Part shown: positions 17,221 through 27,085 of the stretch, in pieces
Numbering within the stretch: the stretch's first letter is position 1
Layout of the letters: every line of letters starts with the position of its first letter
Source: Sphingobium sp. CAP-1
Lineage (GTDB): Bacteria > Pseudomonadota > Alphaproteobacteria > Sphingomonadales > Sphingomonadaceae
Assembly: GCF_009720145.1 (NCBI RefSeq)
Contig: NZ_CP046252.1
Span: 372,001 to 436,000, forward strand
Direction of reading: 5' to 3'
Length of the DNA stretch: 64,000 nucleotides
The notes under the pieces: model-generated
The model's input: only the letters and a program-made list of their open reading frames with translations
Database searches by the model: none
Told to the model about the DNA's origin: nothing
Made by a program: the position numbers and the translations under genes

Positions 17221-18225
17221 ATGGCTGACGGACCGGACGATGATGCAGGCGTCGCAGGATATTGGGATTTGGATCAACTGGTCGCCGATCTGGGCGTGGC
17301 GCGCAGCCGCTGGCGCCAGTCGCAGCAGCATCATGCCGAATATGGGGCGGAGGGTTTCCCCTCGCGCGACAATCTTGCCAAGATCATGCAGTCGCTGTGC
17401 GGCGCGCTCTTTCCGCTGCGCCTCGGTCCCAGCTTCGTGCGCCTGCATAATGAGGACGCCTATGTCGCCGAAACGCTTCAGACGGTCCTCAGCCGCCTCT
17501 ATGGCCAGATCAGGCTGGAACTCATCTATGCGCTGAAGGATCAGCTGGCGCAGGTCGTGGACCGCGAAGCCGCGCGCATCATCGGCGGCTTCGCCGGCAG
17601 CCTGCCGGCGCTGCGTGTCCTGCTCGACACCGATGTCGACGCCGCCTTCCTGGGTGATCCCGCCGCGCGCAGCGTGGACGAGGTGCTGATCTGCTACCCT
17701 TCCATGCTGGCGATCATCCATCACCGGCTGGCGCATTGCCTCCATGCACTGGGCGCCCCGCTGGTGGCGCGGATTATCTCGGAAATCGCGCATGGCAAGA
17801 CCGGGATCGACATTCATCCGGGCGCGAAGATCGGCCAGTCCTTCTTCATCGACCATGGCACCGGGGTCGTCATCGGCGAAACCGCGATCGTGGGCAACCG
17901 GGTGCGCCTCTATCAGGGCGTGACGCTGGGCGCGCGCAGCTTTCCTGCGGATGAAAAGGGCGCGCTGGAAAAGGCGCTGCCCCGCCATCCGATCATCGAG
18001 GATGATGTGGTTATCTATGCCGGGGCGACGATATTGGGGCGCATCATCGTCGGCAGCCGTTCGGTGATCGGCGGCAATGTCTGGCTGACCGACAGCGTGC
18101 CGGCGGACTCGAACGTCCGCCAGGCCAAGGCCCATTATGAAGTCACCAGCCGCGTCGAAGTGTCCGCGCCCCATCGCGTCCACGCCCTGACAACGGGCAC
18201 GGACGGCATCGGTGAGAATATCTGA
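17221..18225 (+). CDS. epsC: Serine O-acetyltransferase (EpsC/CysE type)
   Basis: A 334-residue enzyme that makes O-acetylserine from serine and acetyl-CoA, the first step of cysteine synthesis. The C-terminal part is a left-handed beta-helix of hexapeptide repeats (D-I-H-P-G-A-K-I-G, G-V-V-I-G-E-T-A-I-V-G, V-I-Y-A-G-A-T-I-L-G). The N-terminal helical extension of about 180 residues matches the longer EpsC form rather than the shorter E. coli CysE. The catalytic His-Asp region is seen as F-F-I-D-H-G-T-G. A cysteine synthase gene occurs at 50141, so both steps are in the window but in different operons. The gene follows the histidine kinase after 92 bases. Confidence 0.9.
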   Translation: MADGPDDDAGVAGYWDLDQLVADLGVARSRWRQSQQHHAEYGAEGFPSRDNLAKIMQSLCGALFPLRLGPSFVRLHNEDAYVAETLQTVLSRLYGQIRLELIYALKDQLAQVVDREAARIIGGFAGSLPALRVLLDTDVDAAFLGDPAARSVDEVLICYPSMLAIIHHRLAHCLHALGAPLVARIISEIAHGKTGIDIHPGAKIGQSFFIDHGTGVVIGETAIVGNRVRLYQGVTLGARSFPADEKGALEKALPRHPIIEDDVVIYAGATILGRIIVGSRSVIGGNVWLTDSVPADSNVRQAKAHYEVTSRVEVSAPHRVHALTTGTDGIGENI

Positions 18226-18250
18226 AATCCCTGGCTTGGCGGTTGCCCAT

Positions 18251-18294
18251 CTTTACGCCGTCGTTCCTGCGCAGGCGGGAACGACGGCGTAAAG
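18251..18294. repeat. Palindromic intergenic repeat between convergent genes
   Basis: A perfect 17-bp inverted repeat (arms 18251-18267 and 18278-18294) with a 10-base loop lies between the stop of epsC and the stop of the alkaline phosphatase gene. The core TTCCTGCGCAGGCGGGAA resembles REP-like palindromes common in sphingomonads. It could also act as a bidirectional terminator, although no T-run follows. Confidence 0.7.
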
Positions 18295-18312
18295 GGAAGT
18301 TGAGGGAAGCCC

Positions 18313-19986
18313 TTATTTCCCGCAACTATCCCCGTCGCCTGCGATCAGGTCCAGACAGCGTCCGTCAATCTGCTCCTTGGGCACCGGCAGCCCGATCAGC
18401 GCCGCCAGCGACGGCATGATGTCCACCGTCTCCACGCCCAGCGGCTGCTCGAAATGCCGCATCCCCTTGCGCCAGAACAGGATCGGCACGCGGCGGTCGG
18501 TGTCCCAGGGCGAACCATGGGTGGCGACATAGCCCATGACGCCGGATTCGGGGATCGACATGACGCGCGGTTTCAACAGCAACAGCAGGTCGCCCGACCG
18601 CTCTGGATCGAAGCTGGCGCGGGCCTCCTCAAGCAGGCTCCAGCTTTCCGGCGGGCCGGAGGGGGAGGGGGTGGCGGCGATCTGCGCCTTGGTAAAGACG
18701 GCCTGAACCTGCGGATGCGCGCGCAGCAGTTTCAGTGCCTCGGCCTCCACCTTCGCCCGCTGCGTTGCCGTCAGCCCCTTGTCGAAATAAAGGTCGCCCG
18801 CCGGGCCGTCGCCCCAGATCACTTTCCGGCCGGCCAGACCGGCCTTTTCGGCGATGGCGGTGGACAGCGCCTTTGGCGTCAGCGCCATGTCGACGCGGCT
18901 CTCCATCGGCATGGCGTTCAGCCGATGGCGTTCGGGCAGGTCGTGGCCGCCATGGTCGGCGGTCAGCACCACGACATAGTCGATCCCGTCCTTGTCCAGC
19001 CGGTCGAAGAAGGCGCCCAGTTCGCGGTCGAGCCGGTCGACCTGGATGCAGCTTTCGGTGCCTTCGGTGCCATAGCTATGGCCGATATAGTCGGTCGCCG
19101 ACAGGCCGATCGAGATGATGTCGGTCTGCGCCTGCTTGCCCAGTTCCATATTTTCGATCGCGGCGGCGGCAAAGGCCAGCGTCATCGCATCCTGTTCGGG
19201 CGAGACGCGGAAACCGTTGAAATTGCCGGCGTCGCGCGCGAAGCGGCCGGTGCCCACGGTGCGGCTGCCGGCCTGCACCGGGAAATCCTTCGCCACGCAT
19301 TGGGGCGGCAGTTCGAACCCCGGATTGGCCTCCGCCAGCCGCTGGGCGAAAACCTCGTTCACCTTGGCGACCAGCGGCGGCGTGGCGACGCCCTTATAGC
19401 TGACATAGCCCTTGGGTGAGAGCCACCAGACCTGATCGGCGGTCGGCCCGCCCATCATGATCGCCGCGCGATCCTTGCCCGCGACCGACACGACGCGGGT
19501 GGCGGGGTTCGCCGCCTTCATCCGGCCGCCCAGCGTCGGCACCTTCAGATGCAGCGGGGAGGCGGCATAATTATTGCTGTTGCTGCCCGGCTCATTCTCG
19601 TCCTCGGCGCAATAGACCGCCTTGTCCGAGCGCCCGGCGTTCAGGTCGAACCAGGTGTTGGCGATGATACCGGTGCGCGACGGCCGGCTGCCCGTCAGGA
19701 TGGTCGAATGGCCGGGGCAGGTTTCGGTTGCGGCATGGCTCTGATAGCCGCGCGGGAAAACGGCACCCTCGCTGGTGAGGCGCTTCAGGCCGCCGCTATA
19801 ATATTGGCGATATTCGCTGAACAGGTCGGCGGAAAACTGGTCGACGCTGATCGCGACGATCAGCCGGGGTGGCGTCGCGGGGGCGTTTGTCGCGGGGGCA
19901 TTTGTTACAGGGTCCGGGGCAGGGCTTTGCGCCACCACCGGCATGGCGGTGGCGAGCAACAGGGCGGTGACGACGTGTTTGAACAT
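18313..19986 (-). CDS. PafA/SPAP-type alkaline phosphatase
   Basis: A 557-residue periplasmic phosphatase of the nucleotide pyrophosphatase/phosphodiesterase superfamily. It has a signal peptide (1-20), an Ala/Pro/Thr-rich linker with a T-N-A-P-A repeat, the first metal ligand Asp49 in S-V-D-Q-F, and the nucleophile Thr89 in T-E-T-C-P-G-H-S-T. Further metal ligands lie in T-A-D-H-G-G-H-D and in the T-H-G-S-P segment near the C-terminus. The architecture matches the phosphate-irrepressible phosphomonoesterases of Flavobacterium (PafA) and Sphingomonas (SPAP). It releases phosphate from organic phosphomonoesters. The ATG at 19986 is preferred over one at 20004 because it starts right at the signal peptide. 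No pho box was identified. Confidence 0.9.
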   Translation of the reverse strand: MFKHVVTALLLATAMPVVAQSPAPDPVTNAPATNAPATPPRLIVAISVDQFSADLFSEYRQYYSGGLKRLTSEGAVFPRGYQSHAATETCPGHSTILTGSRPSRTGIIANTWFDLNAGRSDKAVYCAEDENEPGSNSNNYAASPLHLKVPTLGGRMKAANPATRVVSVAGKDRAAIMMGGPTADQVWWLSPKGYVSYKGVATPPLVAKVNEVFAQRLAEANPGFELPPQCVAKDFPVQAGSRTVGTGRFARDAGNFNGFRVSPEQDAMTLAFAAAAIENMELGKQAQTDIISIGLSATDYIGHSYGTEGTESCIQVDRLDRELGAFFDRLDKDGIDYVVVLTADHGGHDLPERHRLNAMPMESRVDMALTPKALSTAIAEKAGLAGRKVIWGDGPAGDLYFDKGLTATQRAKVEAEALKLLRAHPQVQAVFTKAQIAATPSPSGPPESWSLLEEARASFDPERSGDLLLLLKPRVMSIPESGVMGYVATHGSPWDTDRRVPILFWRKGMRHFEQPLGVETVDIMPSLAALIGLPVPKEQIDGRCLDLIAGDGDSCGK

Positions 19987-20063
19987 ATTCTCGGACCTTC
20001 TCATGCCTTGACGGCGGATAGGGACGGACCTAGCCCCCTTCTATCCACCCGACCAGAGGCCCG

Positions 20064-22085
20064 ATGCGGATTTATCAAGTCATATTCATGACGCTCGCCT
20101 TGCTGGCGGGGCTGTCCGTTGCCCAGGCGCAAACGGCGTTTGGCAATGGCCCCGCGCATATCGCGGCACAGCTTGTCGCGGAAAGCGCTGCGCCCAAGGC
20201 GGGCCTGGGGACCAGCATCGCCTTCGCCATGGACCCGGAACGGGGCTGGCACGGCTATTGGGAAAATCCCGGCGACGCAGGGCTGGGCATGACCGTCGAC
20301 TGGACCCTGCCCAGGGGGGTGAGCGTTGGGCGACTGCGCTATCCGGTGCCGGAAACGCTGCTGATCGCGGGCCTGATGAACCATGTCTATGAAGGGCCAT
20401 ATGCGATCCTGGCTGACATCAGGATCGCGGCGGATATCGCCCCCGGCACGCGGCTGCCGGTGCGGGCGAGGGCGCAATGGCTGGCCTGCACCGACAAGGT
20501 ATGCGTGCCGGAAAGCGGCGAAATGGCGCTCGATTTGATCGTCGGCGACGGTGCGGTCGCAGCGGCGAACCGCACCCGTTTCGACAGTTGGCGCACTCAT
20601 CTGCCCCGGCCGTTGGGGTCGGAAGCGACCTATGCGGTCATGGACGGCAAGTTGCGCCTGTCGGTGCCGTTCCCGCAGGATGCGCAGGCGCGCGACGTGC
20701 ATCTCTTCCCATTGGCCGAAGGGCTGGCCCGCTATGCCGCGCCGCAGACGGTGACGCGCGACGGCGACCGGCTGCTGGTCGAAACCGACGCGGCCGATGG
20801 CGGAAAGGGCGGTGCCGTGCAGGCGGTGCTGCGCACCGGCGATCATGTCGGCTTCCTGCTGACCGCCCGGCCCGGTGCGGTCGCCGCGGCATCGGGTCAG
20901 GCCGGCGCGATTCTCGCCGCGCTGGGCGGGGCGCTGCTGGGTGGCCTGCTACTCAACATCATGCCCTGCGTCTTTCCGATCCTCGGCCTCAAGGCGATGA
21001 AGCTGGCGAAGGCCGGGGGCGATGAACGCATCGTCCGGCGGGAGGCGATCGCCTACACCGCCGGCGTCATCCTGACCTGTCTGGCGCTGGGCGGCCTGCT
21101 GCTGGCGCTGCGCATGGCGGGTAATGCGGTCGGCTGGGCGTTCCAGTTGCAAGACCCGCGCATCATCCTCGCCCTGCTGCTGCTGGCCACCGCGATCGCC
21201 CTCAACCTCGCCGGCCTGTTCGACCTCCGCGCCTATGGCGGCGGGGAGGCGCTTGCGGGCAAGGGCGGCGTCGCCGGCTCTTTCTGGACCGGCGCGCTGG
21301 TCGCCTTCGTCGCGACGCCCTGCACCGGCCCCTTCATGGCGGCGGCGATGGGCGCGGCGCTGCTGCTGCCTTTGCCCGCCGCGCTGGCGATCTTCGCCGG
21401 GCTGGGCCTCGGCCTGGCGCTGCCCTTCCTGCTGCTCGCCTTCGTTCCGGCAATTCGCAGTCGATTGCCAAAGCCCGGCGCCTGGATGGGCCGTTTCCAG
21501 AAAATCCTGGCCGTGCCGATGTTTCTGACCGCGCTGGGCCTTGTCTGGTTGCTGGGGCAGCAGCGCGGCGTCGCCGGCATGACCATCGGCCTTGGCGCGG
21601 TGCTGCTGCTGGCGTTGCTGCTCTGGTGGCTGGGCGGCCGTCAGCGGCTCGGCAAGAGCGGCGGGCCGATCGCCGTCGTGGCCGCGCTGGCCCTGCTCGC
21701 CGGCGCGGCGTTCGCCTTGCCGGCCCGCGCGCCTGCCGCCGCTGAAAAAAGCGGAAATATTGTTCCCTTCGCTGTTTCGGAACTGGACCGCCTGCGCGCC
21801 GCCAACAAGCCGGTTTTCCTCTATTTCACCGCCGACTGGTGCCTCACCTGCAAGGCGAACGAGGCCGCCGCGATCGACCGCGCCGAAACCCGCGACGCTT
21901 TCAAACGGGCCGGTGTCACGGTGATGGTCGGCGACTGGACCAATGCCGATCCCGCCATCACCCGCTTTCTGGAAAGTCAGGGCCGGTCGGGCGTTCCCCT
22001 CTATCTCTATTATGCGCCGGGCAGGGAGGCCCAGACCTTGCCGCAATTGCTGACCCCCGCCACCCTCACGGCACTGGTGCGCTGA
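20064..22085 (+). CDS. DsbD/ScsB-like protein-disulfide reductase
   Basis: A 673-residue inner membrane protein that passes electrons from the cytosol to the periplasm. A signal peptide (1-23) is followed by an N-terminal periplasmic DsbD-type domain with a cysteine pair in W-L-A-C-T-D-K-V-C. A multi-helix membrane domain carries the redox cysteines in M-P-C-V-F-P and T-P-C-T-G-P. A C-terminal thioredoxin domain has C593-L-T-C596 in A-D-W-C-L-T-C-K. It would keep periplasmic thiols or c-type cytochrome apoproteins reduced. The stop codon overlaps the tlyA start, indicating coupling with an apparently unrelated RNA methyltransferase. Confidence 0.92.
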   Translation: MRIYQVIFMTLALLAGLSVAQAQTAFGNGPAHIAAQLVAESAAPKAGLGTSIAFAMDPERGWHGYWENPGDAGLGMTVDWTLPRGVSVGRLRYPVPETLLIAGLMNHVYEGPYAILADIRIAADIAPGTRLPVRARAQWLACTDKVCVPESGEMALDLIVGDGAVAAANRTRFDSWRTHLPRPLGSEATYAVMDGKLRLSVPFPQDAQARDVHLFPLAEGLARYAAPQTVTRDGDRLLVETDAADGGKGGAVQAVLRTGDHVGFLLTARPGAVAAASGQAGAILAALGGALLGGLLLNIMPCVFPILGLKAMKLAKAGGDERIVRREAIAYTAGVILTCLALGGLLLALRMAGNAVGWAFQLQDPRIILALLLLATAIALNLAGLFDLRAYGGGEALAGKGGVAGSFWTGALVAFVATPCTGPFMAAAMGAALLLPLPAALAIFAGLGLGLALPFLLLAFVPAIRSRLPKPGAWMGRFQKILAVPMFLTALGLVWLLGQQRGVAGMTIGLGAVLLLALLLWWLGGRQRLGKSGGPIAVVAALALLAGAAFALPARAPAAAEKSGNIVPFAVSELDRLRAANKPVFLYFTADWCLTCKANEAAAIDRAETRDAFKRAGVTVMVGDWTNADPAITRFLESQGRSGVPLYLYYAPGREAQTLPQLLTPATLTALVR

Positions 22086-22822
22086 TGGCCAAAATTCGCG
22101 CTGATCAGTTGCTGGTCGATAACGGCCTTGCCGAAAGCAAGGCGCGTGCGCAGGCGCTGATCCTCGCCGGCCTCGTCTTTCTGGGCGATCGCAAGATCGA
22201 GAAAGCAGGGCAGCAGGTCGGCGTCGACGCCGATCTCGACGTGCGCGGCCGCGACCATCCCTGGGTGTCGCGCGGCGGCATCAAGCTGGCCCACGCGCTG
22301 GAAGCATTCGCCATCGACGTTACCGGCTTCGTCGCCATCGATGTCGGCTCCTCGACCGGCGGCTTTACCGACGTGCTGCTGACCAACGGCGCGGCGAAAG
22401 TCTATGCGGTCGACAGCGGCACCAACCAGCTCGCCTGGAAACTCCGCTCCGACGATCGGGTCATCGTCCATGAACAGACCAGCGCCCGCATCCTGACCGA
22501 CGCGCATATCCCCGAACCCGTCGACATCATCGTCTGCGACGCCAGCTTCATTGCGCTGTCCAAGGTGCTGGAAAAGCCGATCGGCTTCGCGAAACCCGGC
22601 GCGCGGATGGTCGCGCTCATCAAACCCCAGTTCGAGGCGCGGCGCGAGGAAGTGGGCAAGAATGGCGTGATCCGCGACCCTGCGGTGCATGAACGCGTCT
22701 GTGCCGAAGTAAAGGATTGGGCGGTGGCGCAGGGCTGGACTATCGCCGGTCTGACGCCAAGCCCGATCACCGGACCGCAGGGCAATGTCGAATTTCTGCT
22801 CTACGCCCGGCTTGGTGGATAA
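22085..22822 (+). CDS. tlyA: TlyA family rRNA 2'-O-methyltransferase
   Basis: A 245-residue protein with an N-terminal S4 RNA-binding domain (about residues 3-60; R-A-D-Q-L-L-V-D-N-G-L) and an FtsJ-like methyltransferase domain. The SAM-binding motif is D-V-G-S-S-T-G-G-F-T-D, and conserved K-P-Q-F-E and I-T-G-P-Q-G-N-V-E-F segments follow. TlyA proteins methylate ribose on 16S and 23S rRNA and can determine capreomycin sensitivity; older annotations call them hemolysins. Its ATG overlaps the stop of the DsbD-like gene. Confidence 0.93.
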   Translation: MAKIRADQLLVDNGLAESKARAQALILAGLVFLGDRKIEKAGQQVGVDADLDVRGRDHPWVSRGGIKLAHALEAFAIDVTGFVAIDVGSSTGGFTDVLLTNGAAKVYAVDSGTNQLAWKLRSDDRVIVHEQTSARILTDAHIPEPVDIIVCDASFIALSKVLEKPIGFAKPGARMVALIKPQFEARREEVGKNGVIRDPAVHERVCAEVKDWAVAQGWTIAGLTPSPITGPQGNVEFLLYARLGG

Positions 22823-22910
22823 TGAACCGATGTTCGTTCTCGTTACCAGGATCACAAGTTCCGGCGCAGATGAAATGGCGCCGCCCGTAAAGGCTGCCAA
22901 GCGTTTCGTC

Positions 22911-23951
22911 ATGCGTCCCCTGCTTCCCATTGCCCTGATTGCCCTGAGCCTTGCCGGTTGCGGCGCGAAGAGGGAGGAAAAGCCCCGCGCCGTGCCGCTG
23001 GTGGAGGTCGGCGCCGTCGCCCCGACCCGTTTCACCGACGCGCTGGAAGCGGTCGGCACCGCGCTCGCCAATGAACAGGTCGTGCTATCCGCGCCGGTGA
23101 CGGAACGGATCACCGCGCTCCATTTCGCCGATGGCGGCTATGTGGCCAAGGGACAGGTTGTCGCGACGCTGGCGGTCGGGCAGGAGAAAGCCGAACTCGC
23201 CTCCGCTGAAGCGACCGCACTCCAGGCCGGCCAGCAACTCCAGCGCATTCAGGCATTGCAGGCGCGCGGTTTCGCTACCGGCGCAACGCTGGAGCAGCAG
23301 ACCGCCGCCGCCAATGCGGCGCGCGCCAATGCCGACCTGGCCCGCGCCTCGATCGGTGATCGCATCATTCGCGCGCCCTTCGCCGGCTGGGTATCCTTGC
23401 GCACTGTGTCGCCCGGCGCGATTGTCACCGCCGGCACCGCCATCGCCACGGTCAGCGACATCAGCCGGATCAAGCTGGACTTCACCGTCCCCGAAACCCG
23501 GCTGGCGATGATCCGCGAAGGGATGCCGATCCGGGCCATCGCCGCCGCCTGGCCCGACCGGCCGTTCAGCGGCACGATCGCGACTATCGATCCGGTGATC
23601 GATCCCGCCACTCGCGCGGTCAGGGTGCGCGCCATCCTGCCCAATCCCGATCATGCGCTGAAGCCGGGCATGTTGCTGACCGTCAGCGTCCTCGCGGGCG
23701 ATCGCCAGTCGCTTGCCGTGCCTGAACTGGCCGTGGTCGGCGACGGCGACGAACGCTTCGTATTCGTGCTGGAGGACCGCACCGCCAAAAGGGTGAAGGT
23801 CGATACCGGCATCCGCCAGAACGGCCTGGTGGAAATCACCGCCGGGCTGAAACCGGGGCAGAAGGTCGTGACCGAAGGCGTGGTCAAGCTGACGGATGGC
23901 GTCAAGGTGCGCCTTGCCGGTGACAGGCCCGCCGCCAAGGCAGCCGGCTGA
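22911..23951 (+). CDS. RND efflux periplasmic adaptor subunit
   Basis: About 346 residues with a lipoprotein signal (lipobox L-S-L-A-G-C near residue 15), a biotinyl/lipoyl-like hairpin domain, a helical hairpin rich in Ala/Gln (L-Q-R-I-Q-A-L-Q-A-R-G-F), and beta-barrel and membrane-proximal domains. It links the RND pump encoded 5 bases downstream to an outer membrane channel, none of which is present here. Alternative in-frame starts at 22875, 22830 and 22785 exist; 22911 places the lipobox at the usual distance. It belongs to the MexE/AcrA-like group in general; substrates cannot be deduced. Confidence 0.88.
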   Translation: MRPLLPIALIALSLAGCGAKREEKPRAVPLVEVGAVAPTRFTDALEAVGTALANEQVVLSAPVTERITALHFADGGYVAKGQVVATLAVGQEKAELASAEATALQAGQQLQRIQALQARGFATGATLEQQTAAANAARANADLARASIGDRIIRAPFAGWVSLRTVSPGAIVTAGTAIATVSDISRIKLDFTVPETRLAMIREGMPIRAIAAAWPDRPFSGTIATIDPVIDPATRAVRVRAILPNPDHALKPGMLLTVSVLAGDRQSLAVPELAVVGDGDERFVFVLEDRTAKRVKVDTGIRQNGLVEITAGLKPGQKVVTEGVVKLTDGVKVRLAGDRPAAKAAG

Positions 23952-23956
23952 GCGCC

Positions 23957-26900
23957 ATGCAACTGTCCGACCTGTCCGTCCGCCGCCCCGTTTTCGCTGC
24001 GGTCGTCGCCGTGCTGCTCTGCATCGTTGGTCTGGTCGGCTATTTCAGCCTGTCGGTGCGTGAATATCCGGATACCGACCCGCCGGTCGTGTCGGTCGAA
24101 ACCAGCTATACCGGCGCGGCCGCTTCGGTCGTGGAAACCCGCATCACCCAGTTGATCGAGGATGCGGTCGCGGGCGTGCAGGGGATCGAGACGATCACCT
24201 CCACGTCGCAGGATGGCACGTCGCGCATCAATATCGAATTCAGTCCTTCCCGCGATGTCGATACCGCCGCCAATGACGTGCGCGACCGTGTGGGATCGGT
24301 GGTGGAAGATCTGCCGGAAGATGCGCTGGCGCCTGAAATCCGCAAGGTGGATTCGGATGCGCGCGCCATCCTGTTCCTCGCCTTCTCGCGGCCGGGCTGG
24401 TCGCCGATCCGCATCAGCGACTATCTCGACCGCAATGTGGTCGATCGCTTCGCGGCGATCGACGGCGTCGCCCGCGTCAATCTGGGCGGCGAGGCGCGGC
24501 CGTCGACCCGGATCTGGTTCAATGCCGAAAAGCTGGCCGCGTTCGGCCTGACGCCGGCGGATGTCGAAGCGGCGCTGCGCCGCCAGAATGTCGAACTGCC
24601 GGCCGGCCGCTTCGAATCGAAGGATCAGAACCAGACGCTGCGCGTTGAACGCCCCTTTGCCACGCCCGATCAGTTCGCCCGGCTCGTGATCGGGCGCGGC
24701 GCGGATGGCTATCTCGTCAAGCTGGGCGACATCGCCCGGATCGAGGAAGGCGCGGAAAATCCCTATAGCAGCTTCCGGTCCAATCAGGGTACGGCGATCG
24801 GGGTCGGCATCATCCGCCAGTCCGGCGCCAACACGCTGGCGGTCGCGCAAAGGGCCAAGGCGCTGATCAGGGAACTGGAACCGACACTGCCCACAGGGAT
24901 GCGGGTCGCCATCGGCACCGACGAATCCCTGTTCATCGAACGGGCGATCGACAATGTCTATGACACGCTGGTCGAGGCCGCTTTGCTGGTCATCCTCGTC
25001 ATCTTCCTGTTCCTGGGGTCGGTGCGTGCGACGATCGTGCCCGCCGTCACGGTGCCGATCTGCCTGCTGGCGACCTGCGCCGTCATGTGGCTGATGGGCC
25101 TGTCGATCAACCTGCTGACGCTGCTCGCCTTCGTGCTGGCGATCGGACTAGTGGTGGACGACGCGATCGTCGTGCTGGAAAATGTCTATCACCGGGTGGA
25201 ACAGGGCGACGATCCGCTGGTTGCCGCCTATCTCGGATCGCGTCAGGTCGGTTTTGCCATCATATCGACGACGCTGGTCGTGTGCGCCGTGTTCGTGCCG
25301 GTGATGTTCCTGGCGGGTCAGACCGGCCTGTTGTTCCGCGAACTGGCCATCGCGATGATCGCTGCCATCGCCTTTTCCGGCTTCATCTCCCTCAGCCTGG
25401 CGCCGATGCTCTGTTCGAAATTGCTGCGAACCGCCGAACGCGGCCGGCTGGCGCGCTGGATCGATGATCGGTTCCAGCGGCTGGAAAGCCGCTATGCCCG
25501 CTGGCTGGACGGGGCGTTGCGCCGGCCGTTGCTGCCCCTGCTGGGCGTCCTGCTGTTCCTGGGCGTCGCCGCCTTCGCCTTCACCCGCCTGCCGAGCGAA
25601 CTGGCGCCGGCCGAGGATACCGGCGTGGTCGAAGGGCAGATTAATGCGCCCGAAGGCACGGGCTTTACGCGCATGATGGCCTATATGAAGAAGATCGAGG
25701 ATGATCTCGCCTTCCTGCGCAAGGACGGGACGCTCCAGAATCTCGTCATCCGCACGCCCGCCGGTTTCGGCACGACCGACGACTATAATAGCGGCAATGT
25801 CATCGCCTTCCTGCGGCCGTGGGAAGATCGCACCATCACCACCGCCGAAGTCGCCAACATGGTGAACCGGGTGATCGCGGACCAACCCGCCGTGCGCGGC
25901 AATGTCGCGCCGCGATCGGGGCTGGGGCGCGGGCGTGGGTTGCCGGTCAATATCGTGCTGGCCGGTGCCACCTATGAAGGGCTGGTGGCCGCGCGCGACC
26001 GGATCATGACGGCCGCGGCCGCCTATCCCGGCCTCGTCAACCTCGACAGCGATTATAAGGAATCCAAGCCGCAGATGCGGATCGAAACCAATCTGGCGCG
26101 GGCAGGCGACCTGGGGGTTTCGGTCAATGATGTCAGCCAGGCGCTGCAAAGCCTGCTCGGCTCGCGCCGCGTCACCACCTATGTCGATCGCGGCGAGGAA
26201 TATCGCGTGCTGGTGCAGGCGGAGGATACGGGGCGCCGCACCGTCGCCGATCTCGAACGGATCAATGTGCGCAGCCGCACCGGCGCGCTGGTGCCCTTGT
26301 CAGCCCTTGTGACCGTTCGGGAGGTCGCGGGGCCGCGCCAGCTCAATCGCTACAACAAGCTGCGCGCCATCACCCTGACCGCCGCCCTGGCGCCCGGCAC
26401 CTCGCTGGGTGAGGCGCTGGGCTGGCTGGAGGATCAGGCGCGCCAGTCGCCCGAAGTGCTGGCGATCGGCTATCGTGGCGAAAGCCAGTCGCTGCGCGAA
26501 ACCGGTGGAGCGATCTGGCTGGTGTTCGGCCTCACCATATTGATCATATTCCTGCTGCTGGCTGCCCAGTTTGAAAGCTTCATCCATCCCGGCGTCATCA
26601 TCGCCACCGTGCCGCTGGCGGTCGCGGGCGGGGTGTTGGGGCTGGCGCTGACAGGCGGCACGGTCAATCTCTACAGCCAGATCGGCATCGTCATGCTGGT
26701 CGGCCTTGCCGCCAAGAACGGCATATTGATCGTCGAGTTCGCCAACCAGTTGCGGGACGAGGGGATGGAGATTGCGCAGGCGATCCGGGAAGCCGCCAGG
26801 CGCCGCCTGCGCCCGATCCTGATGACCTCGATCGCGACCGTCATCGGTGCGGTGCCGCTGGTGTTGCGGGGCGGGGCGGGGGCTGCGGCGCGCCACTCGA

Positions 26901-27061
26901 TCGGCACTGTCATCGTGTTCGGCGTCGGCCTGGCAACGCTTATCACCCTGTTCCTGATCCCGATCTTCTATTCCCGCGTTGCCAAGCGGACGCTTTCTCC
27001 GCAAACCGTGGGCCGGAAGCTGGATTCGGCGCTCAAGGATTCGCCGGAAGCGGCCGAGTGA
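23957..27061 (+). CDS. RND family efflux transporter permease
   Basis: A 1034-residue inner membrane proton-driven pump with the usual duplicated architecture: an N-terminal helix (L-S-V-R-R-P-V-F-A), two large periplasmic loops and 12 expected transmembrane helices. The proton-relay aspartates appear in G-L-V-V-D-D-A-I-V-V-L-E-N around residue 400. It forms a tripartite system with the upstream adaptor. The sequence places it in the HAE-1 (hydrophobe/amphiphile) class rather than the heavy-metal class. The outer membrane factor must be encoded elsewhere. Confidence 0.94.
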   Translation: MQLSDLSVRRPVFAAVVAVLLCIVGLVGYFSLSVREYPDTDPPVVSVETSYTGAAASVVETRITQLIEDAVAGVQGIETITSTSQDGTSRINIEFSPSRDVDTAANDVRDRVGSVVEDLPEDALAPEIRKVDSDARAILFLAFSRPGWSPIRISDYLDRNVVDRFAAIDGVARVNLGGEARPSTRIWFNAEKLAAFGLTPADVEAALRRQNVELPAGRFESKDQNQTLRVERPFATPDQFARLVIGRGADGYLVKLGDIARIEEGAENPYSSFRSNQGTAIGVGIIRQSGANTLAVAQRAKALIRELEPTLPTGMRVAIGTDESLFIERAIDNVYDTLVEAALLVILVIFLFLGSVRATIVPAVTVPICLLATCAVMWLMGLSINLLTLLAFVLAIGLVVDDAIVVLENVYHRVEQGDDPLVAAYLGSRQVGFAIISTTLVVCAVFVPVMFLAGQTGLLFRELAIAMIAAIAFSGFISLSLAPMLCSKLLRTAERGRLARWIDDRFQRLESRYARWLDGALRRPLLPLLGVLLFLGVAAFAFTRLPSELAPAEDTGVVEGQINAPEGTGFTRMMAYMKKIEDDLAFLRKDGTLQNLVIRTPAGFGTTDDYNSGNVIAFLRPWEDRTITTAEVANMVNRVIADQPAVRGNVAPRSGLGRGRGLPVNIVLAGATYEGLVAARDRIMTAAAAYPGLVNLDSDYKESKPQMRIETNLARAGDLGVSVNDVSQALQSLLGSRRVTTYVDRGEEYRVLVQAEDTGRRTVADLERINVRSRTGALVPLSALVTVREVAGPRQLNRYNKLRAITLTAALAPGTSLGEALGWLEDQARQSPEVLAIGYRGESQSLRETGGAIWLVFGLTILIIFLLLAAQFESFIHPGVIIATVPLAVAGGVLGLALTGGTVNLYSQIGIVMLVGLAAKNGILIVEFANQLRDEGMEIAQAIREAARRRLRPILMTSIATVIGAVPLVLRGGAGAAARHSIGTVIVFGVGLATLITLFLIPIFYSRVAKRTLSPQTVGRKLDSALKDSPEAAE

Positions 27062-27085
27062 CATAGTCGGGGGTTGTTGCTGTCG

